From positions 13,035 to 77,034 of the forward strand of contig DEKJ01000031.1 in NCBI GenBank assembly GCA_002353825.1: DNA of 64,000 bases. The letters are read 5' to 3'. Both the position numbers and the translations under genes were made by a program. Each line of letters opens with the position of its first letter. Position 1 is the first letter of the stretch. The notes beneath the pieces were generated by a model. The model was not told the origin of the DNA, ran no database searches, and saw nothing but the letters and a program-made list of their open reading frames with translations. Shown one piece after another: positions 16,923 to 23,377 of this stretch. The DNA comes from Prevotella sp. UBA2725. Its GTDB lineage: Bacteria; Bacteroidota; Bacteroidia; Bacteroidales; Bacteroidaceae.

Positions 16923-17783
16923 TTATCTCTCAATGGGATTGTAAGGCAGCACCTTGTTAAGCTTGGCTTTCAGCTGCGGGTCACTGGTTGCAGAACCCTT
17001 CTTACCATTGACGATAACCTCTGACAAGCCCGGCATACCCTGGAGGGCAGAGGTGGTGCGTTTCATCTTGTCAAACTTCTCCTGCGTGATATCCTCACTC
17101 TTCTTGGCATCAGCATCCATCATGATGCCTTCCTTGCCGTCAATCTTTTCAAGGCCGACACCCTCGAAGATAAACTGATTCTCACTATCGTGGGCACTGA
17201 AGATGAGACCGGGCAGACCGATGAGTTTCCAAGGACCTTCCTGCATGGGGATGTCCTCTGTGTACCACGCTGTCCAATGGCGACCTTTAAAGTCGGTCAC
17301 TGCCATTGTGCACTGATAGTTGAGGATGGTCTTCACGCTGTCGCTGACAATCTTCCATTGCGGTGTCTGCGTAGGCTCTTTGATGCGGTAATGGTCAGAG
17401 TAGACATCGTCATAGACTGACGTGTAGCCCTCGGGATCATTGCGGAAGAGGGTCCACTTGATATTACCCATCTTGCCTTTCATCTGCCGCATATCAATGA
17501 CACCGGTCTTCATCGCGTTCTCAACGTATTTGAGCGTCTGGATGTAAGTATAGCTATAAAACTTACTTACTTTCTTTCCAATGTCGAGACGCATGAGGTC
17601 CGTGGCGTATCTGTAATGACCGGCTGTGTCGAGTTTTGTAGTGTCTTTCACAGTTTTCGTGTTGTAAGACACGCGGTACATCACACAATCAATAGAGTCT
17701 TTTTCTCCCTTCTTGCTCATGGCATGAACATTCAGACAGGTGAATGCCATGAGCGAAACCATCATAACAAAAATCTTTTTCAT
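16923..17783 (-). CDS. GLPGLI family protein
   Basis: 286 aa with a signal peptide (1-21). It carries the family motif itself, WYTEDIPMQEGPWKLIGLPG followed by LIFSAHDSENQFIFEG (about residues 170-205). The function of the family is unknown; these are secreted or periplasmic proteins usually encoded beside an outer membrane receptor, as here. Its ATG follows the stop of the aldo/keto reductase after a single base, so the two are translationally coupled. Confidence 0.92.
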   Translation of the reverse strand: MKKIFVMMVSLMAFTCLNVHAMSKKGEKDSIDCVMYRVSYNTKTVKDTTKLDTAGHYRYATDLMRLDIGKKVSKFYSYTYIQTLKYVENAMKTGVIDMRQMKGKMGNIKWTLFRNDPEGYTSVYDDVYSDHYRIKEPTQTPQWKIVSDSVKTILNYQCTMAVTDFKGRHWTAWYTEDIPMQEGPWKLIGLPGLIFSAHDSENQFIFEGVGLEKIDGKEGIMMDADAKKSEDITQEKFDKMKRTTSALQGMPGLSEVIVNGKKGSATSDPQLKAKLNKVLPYNPIER

Positions 17784-17784
17784 G

Positions 17785-18741
17785 TTATTTCATTGCCTTC
17801 AGATCACTGTCAAGCTGCTTCGTGCTGCTTGCTCCGACGATGACACTCGTGACGCCTTCCTGCTCAAGCACCCATGACAAGGCCATCTCGGCCAAGGTCT
17901 CGCTGCGACCGGCAGCTTCTTTGTTCAGTTCCTGCAAGTGGGCGAGGAGCTCGGGGGTGAGCACCTCGCGCTTCAGCGAGCCGCCGTGCGCCATGCGACT
18001 GTCCTCGGGAATGCCGTGGAGATAACGGTCGGTAAGCAGTCCTTGTGCCAAGGGCGAGAAGGAAATGAAGCCGATGCCATGCTCACGGCAGAACTGCAAC
18101 TGTCCTTCTTCGATAGGCGCACGGTCAAGGAGATTGATGCGGCCTTGATAGATGAGCAACGGCACGTCGTGCTCACGAAGATATTTCTCAGCAACCTTCA
18201 AGGCTTCCAACGGCCAGCGACTGATACCTACATAGAGTGCCTTGCCTTGACGCACGATGTCGACGAGGGTCTGGAGCGTTTCCTCCAATGGTGTCTCAGG
18301 GTCATAACGATGACTGTAGAAAAGATCGACATAGTCGAGGTGCATGCGTTTCAAGCTTTGGTCGATGCTCGCCATGAGATATTTGCGCGAGCCCCAGTTG
18401 CCATAAGGTCCCGGCCACATGTCGTAGCCTGCCTTCGACGAGATGAAGAGCTCATCACGGTAAGGACGGAAGTCATCATCCATCAATCGGCCCATCGTCT
18501 CCTCTGCTGTGCCGTAGGGAGGACCATAGTTGTTAGCAAGATCAAAATGGGTGATGCCGTGGTCGAAAGCATAATGCGTGATGGCGCGGCTACGCTCATA
18601 GGAGTCAACTGCCCCGAAGTTTTTCCAGAACCCAAGACTTATCTTTGGCAACAAGACACCCGAACGGCCGCAGCGACGATAGATCGTATCGGCATGGTCG
18701 TAGCGCGTAGGTGCCGGCACGTAATGTTGTTTCAGTTCCAT
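17785..18741 (-). CDS. Aldo/keto reductase, YghZ-like, short C-terminus
   Basis: 318 aa NAD(P)H-dependent oxidoreductase. The catalytic tetrad is complete: Asp67 and Tyr72 in FDLANNYGPPYG, Lys103 in SSKAGYDMWPG, His144 in FYSHRYDPETPLEE. These segments match the L-glyceraldehyde 3-phosphate reductase subgroup. The protein stops right after VTSVIVGASSTKQLDSDLKA, where relatives continue for about 25 more residues, so the C-terminal helix is missing; the stop lies one base from the next ATG. Substrate unknown. First gene of the operon with GLPGLI and an outer membrane protein. Confidence 0.88.
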   Translation of the reverse strand: MELKQHYVPAPTRYDHADTIYRRCGRSGVLLPKISLGFWKNFGAVDSYERSRAITHYAFDHGITHFDLANNYGPPYGTAEETMGRLMDDDFRPYRDELFISSKAGYDMWPGPYGNWGSRKYLMASIDQSLKRMHLDYVDLFYSHRYDPETPLEETLQTLVDIVRQGKALYVGISRWPLEALKVAEKYLREHDVPLLIYQGRINLLDRAPIEEGQLQFCREHGIGFISFSPLAQGLLTDRYLHGIPEDSRMAHGGSLKREVLTPELLAHLQELNKEAAGRSETLAEMALSWVLEQEGVTSVIVGASSTKQLDSDLKAMK

Positions 18742-18764
18742 TCTAATTATTATTTATTGCCTTG

Positions 18765-18772
18765 CAAAGATA
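18765..18772 (-). promoter_or_regulatory. -7 box of the aldo/keto reductase operon
   Basis: TATCTTTG on the minus strand, 23 nt before the ATG. Confidence 0.7.
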
Positions 18773-18847
18773 AAACAATATTCACGCCTAAAAAAAAATT
18801 ACATAAGAAAGTTGAAAGCATTTGAACTAATTAACTATGAAAAGTGT

Positions 18848-18855
18848 TACTTTTG
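18848..18855 (+). promoter_or_regulatory. -7 box of the hydrolase-HAD fusion gene
   Basis: TACTTTTG with TTTG 23 nt upstream (18821-18824), 34 nt before the ATG at 18890. It supports the downstream start over an in-frame ATG at 18812, which lies before this promoter. Confidence 0.7.
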
Positions 18856-18889
18856 CAGCATCATCAACAATATCAGTCATTCATATATC

Positions 18890-19903
18890 ATGGAAAAAGA
18901 AAACGCATATGTTACACAATACCCCGACCTGATGAAGGGCAAGAAGATCATGTATAACCACGGCTTTGGCTCAGCAGCCTCATCGGGCACGGTGAAGCTC
19001 ATCCGCCAGACGTTCCCGAACGCAGAGGTCATCGCCTACGATATCCCACTGCATCCCGCAGAAGGCCTCGCCCTGCTGAAGCAGAAAGCGGCAGAGGAGA
19101 AGCCTGACCTCATCATTGGCACCTCGATGGGTGGCATGTATACGGAGATGCTCTATGGCTTCGACCGTATCTGCGTCAATCCCGCCTTCGAGATGGCTAC
19201 GACGATGAAGGAGCACGGCATGACGGGTAAGCAGACGTGGCAGAACCCACGTCAGGACGGCGAGACAGAGTTCATGGTCACGAAAGCCTTGGAGAAAGAA
19301 TACAAGGAGATCACGGAGCAGTGCTTCACAGGTCTTGAAGCAATGACGCCGGAGGAGAAAGAAAAGGAGCAGCAGCGTGTATGGGGACTCTTCGGCGACA
19401 AGGACGACCTCGTGCATACATGGGATGTCTATTGCAGCCACTATCCGCAGGCAGCCCATTTCCACGGTGCTCACCGCATGGACGACAAGAGCTTCCTTAA
19501 TGGGGTGGTGCCTGTCATCCGCTGGATCGACGACCGCCAAGAGGGTCGTGAGCGTCAGATCGTTTATATCGACAGCAACTGTCTGGCCGACAGCTATGGT
19601 CAGCCACGCGCCAGTCTTCAGAAAGCTTTCAATGCGCTGATCGAGCGTTATCAGGTTTATATCGTGGTGCCGGCCCCGACGAACGACCACGCGAGCTTAG
19701 ACAAAAGTGCGGCGTGGATAGAACGCTATCTCTCCACGCCGGCACACGACCACGTCATATTTACCAATCAAAAACAAATGCTATACGGAGATTTCTTCAT
19801 CACTATGAAGCCAACCGATAACCTTCTTGCTACCGCCATCCACTTGGGAAGCGATGAATTCAAGACGTGGGAAGAAGTAATCACCTACTTTAGCAGGATA
19901 TAA
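18890..19903 (+). CDS. YqiA-like alpha/beta hydrolase fused to a degenerate HAD nucleotidase-like domain
   Basis: 337 aa, two parts. Residues 1-210 form an esterase of the YqiA type: oxyanion segment YNHGFGSAASSG, nucleophile Ser79 in GTSMGG, acidic residue in GLFGDKDDLV (166-175) and His195 in FHGAHRM. Residues 222-337 resemble the 5'(3')-deoxyribonucleotidase HAD family (VYIDSNCLADSYG, a KSAAWIERYL helix, LYGDFFI, IHLGSDEFKTWEEV). In the HAD motif the second Asp is Asn (Asp228-Ser-Asn230), so that domain is probably inactive and may bind a ligand. The ester substrate is unknown. Confidence 0.75.
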   Translation: MEKENAYVTQYPDLMKGKKIMYNHGFGSAASSGTVKLIRQTFPNAEVIAYDIPLHPAEGLALLKQKAAEEKPDLIIGTSMGGMYTEMLYGFDRICVNPAFEMATTMKEHGMTGKQTWQNPRQDGETEFMVTKALEKEYKEITEQCFTGLEAMTPEEKEKEQQRVWGLFGDKDDLVHTWDVYCSHYPQAAHFHGAHRMDDKSFLNGVVPVIRWIDDRQEGRERQIVYIDSNCLADSYGQPRASLQKAFNALIERYQVYIVVPAPTNDHASLDKSAAWIERYLSTPAHDHVIFTNQKQMLYGDFFITMKPTDNLLATAIHLGSDEFKTWEEVITYFSRI

Positions 19904-19935
19904 ACATGTTAGGTATTATTAATCGTTTGTTGTAG

Positions 19936-19959
19936 GTGGTCGCCATTATGGGCGGCCAC
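19936..19959. terminator. Bidirectional hairpin between convergent genes
   Basis: GTGGTCGCC (19936-19944) pairs with GGCGGCCAC (19951-19959). It overlaps the stop codon of the small peptide gene on the minus strand and follows the hydrolase gene on the plus strand. The T tract is poor on both sides. Confidence 0.5.
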
Positions 19960-20170
19960 TATACGCAATTTTCTTGTCCGTAGAGGCGTAGTACTGCTGA
20001 AAAAGGCGAGTACTGGCCGTTCCCCCATGCGAATCGCCATCACCGTATTCGAAGTCACCAATGGCTTCAATGGCTTTCCCATTGCTCCCACTGGCGGCTA
20101 ACAGGTAATGTTCGGTCTCCGGAGCGATGACGATGATTTTCGGCGAGATATATTTCTTCTTTTTCATCAT
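19946..20170 (-). CDS. Small peptide, paralogue 1 (KKKYI-PKIIVI family)
   Basis: 74 aa, no recognised domain. The N-terminus MMKKKKYISPKIIVIAPE is nearly identical to that of the neighbouring peptide, followed by a shared LL...GK.I...GDFE(Y/F) and a distal R.F.Q block. There is no classical signal peptide; a Gly/Ser/Asp-rich middle follows an AASG motif. Such short lysine-led peptides occur in many Prevotella genomes, from memory, without assigned function. It lies 34 nt downstream of paralogue 2 and behind the surface-protein gene, probably on the same transcript. Confidence 0.7.
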   Translation of the reverse strand: MMKKKKYISPKIIVIAPETEHYLLAASGSNGKAIEAIGDFEYGDGDSHGGTASTRLFQQYYASTDKKIAYSGRP

Positions 20171-20204
20171 TTCTTCATTCTATATTTTGAATGCGGTGTA
20201 GTCC

Positions 20205-20423
20205 TTAATAGCTCGGCAGGTCTGCCCAGGCATCGAACTGATGGAAGCGCTTAGCGCAGGCATCATCATCATCCTCATCATCACCAGGGGCCTCCTTGAT
20301 GAACTCGAAGTCACCGTTAGTCGGAATTACTTTGCCTTCATCCTTTGTGCTAACCAGCAATGGACCTTCCACTTCCGGCTCTATAACGATAATTTTCGGG
20401 GCAATATATTTCTTCTTTTCCAT
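20205..20423 (-). CDS. Small peptide, paralogue 2 (KKKYI-PKIIVI family)
   Basis: 72 aa. MEKKKYIAPKIIVIEPE aligns with paralogue 1 without gaps for the first 17 residues; later LLVS...GKVIPTNGDFEF and KRFHQFDAW align with GKAIEAIGDFEY and TRLFQQYYA. It differs by a strongly acidic run (EAPGDDEDDDD). Function unknown: possibilities include a secreted or processed peptide or a small regulatory protein, but no processing enzyme is encoded nearby. It lies 126 nt downstream of the surface protein, separated by a G-rich inverted repeat. Confidence 0.7.
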   Translation of the reverse strand: MEKKKYIAPKIIVIEPEVEGPLLVSTKDEGKVIPTNGDFEFIKEAPGDDEDDDDACAKRFHQFDAWADLPSY

Positions 20424-20440
20424 AAAATGTTTTAGTTATA

Positions 20441-20549
20441 AGCCCTACTCCAACCCTCCCCTGTAGGGAGGGAGGCTGTGATATTCTACATATGATATTA
20501 CTTTGAGTGGCTCTTCTCCCTCCCTACGGGGGAGGGTCGGGGAGAGGCC
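20441..20549. repeat. C/G-rich inverted repeat downstream of the surface-protein gene
   Basis: The left arm (20441-20474, core CCAACCCTCCCCTGTAGGGA) is complementary to the right arm (20514-20549, core CCCTACGGGGGAGGGTCGGG). It lies between the surface-protein gene and the two small peptides and could fold in RNA as a stem or attenuator. Related arms flank 27965-28150. Confidence 0.75.
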
Positions 20550-22996
20550 TAAATTTTTACTTTTTTCCCATTCATGATATACACACCGGGAGCGAGGTTG
20601 AGCTTACTGCGCCTTCCGAGGTATTGTCCTTGGAGGTTGAAGACGCAGTCGTCGTCCACATCCGCCTTCGGCAGCCCCGTGATGGCTGTTGTGGCATCAT
20701 CATCGAGTAGCTGGCCATCGAGATAAACTTTGGCCTTGATAGCATCCGTACCTGAATAGATATATTTGCCTGCATAATCATCTGGATGAAAATCATTTTC
20801 TGAGCCAAAGTACATATACCAACGGAAGCCTTTGAGCATTTTGCCACCATTCGCAATCGTCTTATCACCTACCCAATAGAAGTCTTGCTTATACTTGTTA
20901 TCGTGGTGGTCATTGGGCTTATTGAGCAGCACAATGGCATATTTAGAAAGTTTTGGAATCTTTCCGTATGTGCCGACAAGCACATATTGACCGAACTGAA
21001 CATAGCCATTACCATAATTACCATTCGTCTCTATGTTATTGAAGGTCATATTGACATTCTTAAACGTGTATTTGTTATCGCTTGTGATATAACCATCATC
21101 ATTGATCTTGATGACCATCGGCTGATTGGCATAGATATGCGTTCGTGAAATGAGATTAAAGACCTTATATTTATTCGTATAGTCCGTTTCACTTGGATCA
21201 TCATTGATATCACCACCCTCGAACCGGGCAACCTGACAGTTAGGACCGAAAGTTTCATTAATTTGGGAAGCTGTGAGATCAAAAGGAAACATGAGCGTAT
21301 TCCACTGACCTTTGGTGAAAGTACGATGAATTGTAACGTTCACATTCGGCTCCTCGCCGATCGTCGAGGTCTCGTTATCTTCATCAAGCGTGACATCATG
21401 AATCTGAATGCTTTGCGTGTTTTTCACGAAATACATTCCGGCAGCCGTGAAGCCTTGTCCACGGAGCGCTATCCAATACCACACTGGATCACCTTTCTTG
21501 TCGCCAGAATCTTGTATTTTGTTGATTTCCTTAACATCATCAGCCGTTAATGTATAAGTGATTTCTGTTGCACTCGTGGAAAGGGATGTCTTACCTGTTG
21601 TCAGGTTCTTCAAGCGCAGAGAGGTATCGGTTGCCTTTTCATAACCGAAGAGCTGGAACTGATAGGTAGCACCCGACTGGACATTGGAAACCGGGATGCG
21701 GATAGTGTCACCAACCTGCGGGTTCAGGACCTGTACATTTCGATTATAAATCTGCATCGTCACACCATCGTTGGTATAACCAGTGCCACCCGTGCTGGTC
21801 GATGGATCATCGCTCCATGAACCGCCCGAGGTGAAGGTCTGAGAAGTACCATTGATGTGGAACACCATCTGCTTCTGCCATACAGGATCGATGGAGACCT
21901 TACGGATCGTAGCATCGCGCACGATAAGCTGGGCAATCGTACCGTCTTGCTCGATGTTCGCCAAGTCACTCTTGGAGAGATAAAAGTAAGCATCCGAGGT
22001 CATATAGTCCCACCCCTTGTTGACAAGTTTATCGGTGGGACTATCGGTCGAACCTGTTATGACCTGGAAGTAGACCTGACTGGTCTCGTTGCTAGACTGT
22101 TTGTTAGCGTCAGTCGGATAACCTTTGTACACGTCGGAGTTAGATTGATTTTTTGAAAGATCTGGAGAGGTATAAACGTGAATAAAATAGCCTTCTACGG
22201 CATTTGTAAATAGTTTCTTGTTCAAGATGATGGCATTCTTCCACCAATCATTGGGAGCACCGACCTTGAGTGGCTGAGCATTCTCGCCTGTACCCGGGAA
22301 GACAGCATAAGGGTCAACAATACTCAATCCGTCATAGTAGACGCTTCGACCATAAACTGACAGTCCTGCATTCTGAAGTTTTTGCAGCACATCTGCTGTG
22401 ATACGTATACGGAAATATCCTGAGCCTAACGTCATCGTCTTGCTGCCCGAAGTACCATCTACCGTATTACGGTTCAAATAATAGCGCAAATTCATAGAAC
22501 CGGAAAACAGAGCATATTGATCAGCGCCTTGTCTAGTTGGCTGACCATATTGAAAGTTGTTGGTAATCAAACTCATCTTTCCCATAAGACTGGGATAGTC
22601 TTTGCTATTTCTTTTGCCATCGGTATAATGGCCTTGGATCTGCAGGATGGCACCAGTCTTCGTCGTGGCAAAAGATTCCGGGACGATCCATCCAAGAGCA
22701 CTACTGCCATTATTTGCCTCATTGCAATTGCCTGAGACATCGAAAGAAATAGGAAAAGAAACTGTCGTACTTGTATTACTCTTGCTTTTCGCCCAATCAG
22801 GCACGTTGTTCGTAATATCATAAGTATAATGCTTCTGCAACTCTGCGACTGTTGCTAAGTGCAGCGGCATGACATGTTCGTAGGTCGACTCCGTAGAGTG
22901 GAGTACGATGGGATTATCATCTGCCAGCCCGCTCAATGGAAGAGCGAGCAAGGGCAGAATCAACATTTTTGGTTTTAGTGAGTAAAGTTTTACCAT
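20549..22996 (-). CDS. Secreted surface protein, function unknown
   Basis: 815 aa with a signal peptide (about 1-25, MLILPLLALPLSGLA). The body is rich in Ser, Thr, Asn and Tyr with beta-type composition and no enzyme motif I recognise; segments such as TFTKGQWNTLMFPFDLTASQI recur in large Prevotella surface proteins. The end (VFNLQGQYLGRR, GVYIMNGKKVKI) is a short C-terminal module often found at the ends of secreted Prevotella proteins, resembling a reduced type IX sorting domain. Likely cell-surface or adhesive role by inference only. Two small peptide genes follow downstream. Confidence 0.7.
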   Translation of the reverse strand: MVKLYSLKPKMLILPLLALPLSGLADDNPIVLHSTESTYEHVMPLHLATVAELQKHYTYDITNNVPDWAKSKSNTSTTVSFPISFDVSGNCNEANNGSSALGWIVPESFATTKTGAILQIQGHYTDGKRNSKDYPSLMGKMSLITNNFQYGQPTRQGADQYALFSGSMNLRYYLNRNTVDGTSGSKTMTLGSGYFRIRITADVLQKLQNAGLSVYGRSVYYDGLSIVDPYAVFPGTGENAQPLKVGAPNDWWKNAIILNKKLFTNAVEGYFIHVYTSPDLSKNQSNSDVYKGYPTDANKQSSNETSQVYFQVITGSTDSPTDKLVNKGWDYMTSDAYFYLSKSDLANIEQDGTIAQLIVRDATIRKVSIDPVWQKQMVFHINGTSQTFTSGGSWSDDPSTSTGGTGYTNDGVTMQIYNRNVQVLNPQVGDTIRIPVSNVQSGATYQFQLFGYEKATDTSLRLKNLTTGKTSLSTSATEITYTLTADDVKEINKIQDSGDKKGDPVWYWIALRGQGFTAAGMYFVKNTQSIQIHDVTLDEDNETSTIGEEPNVNVTIHRTFTKGQWNTLMFPFDLTASQINETFGPNCQVARFEGGDINDDPSETDYTNKYKVFNLISRTHIYANQPMVIKINDDGYITSDNKYTFKNVNMTFNNIETNGNYGNGYVQFGQYVLVGTYGKIPKLSKYAIVLLNKPNDHHDNKYKQDFYWVGDKTIANGGKMLKGFRWYMYFGSENDFHPDDYAGKYIYSGTDAIKAKVYLDGQLLDDDATTAITGLPKADVDDDCVFNLQGQYLGRRSKLNLAPGVYIMNGKKVKI

Positions 22997-23042
22997 GATC
23001 GTATCGTTTGGTTTCTTCGCAATTGTTATTGATTTTCGCTGG

Positions 23043-23050
23043 CAAAATTA
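23043..23050 (-). promoter_or_regulatory. -7 box of the surface-protein gene
   Basis: TAATTTTG on the minus strand with TTTG 20 nt upstream (complement of 23071-23074), 46 nt before the ATG. Confidence 0.75.
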
Positions 23051-23179
23051 GGAAGGATTAAGGTAAACAGCAAATGTAAAAGGCTGAAAAACAACGGGAT
23101 GTACAAATCATACCCTCAATGGAGACAAATCGTAACCATGGGAGACCGAGGCGATGGTCGATTTGTAGTAGGCAACCCC

Positions 23180-23355
23180 GCACCTCGGAGAGGTGCCACA
23201 TGGTTAGCCCCACGTGAGGCGAAGCCGAAACGTGGGGTTGTGGTTGGGAGCGATTGACATGAATACCGGCCTCGAAACTACACTGGCCCCCAACCCCATG
23301 CTGCGTCGCTCCGCTCCTTGCATGGGGCTAACCATGTGGCACCTCTCCGAGGTGC
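23180..23355. repeat. Composite palindromic repeat, copy C (variant)
   Basis: Same plan as the other copies but shorter: outer hairpins GCACCTCGGAGAGGTGC (23180-23196) and GCACCTCTCCGAGGTGC (23339-23355), then CACATGGTTAGCCCCACG and CATGGGGCTAACCATGTG as inner arms. The hairpin changed from TGCCTC/GAGGCA to CACCTC/GAGGTG with both sides altered together, so pairing is preserved. It lies between the surface-protein gene and the 3' end of the hybrid regulator. Confidence 0.8.
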
Positions 23356-23377
23356 TAACGTAAGAGAACCATCAATG

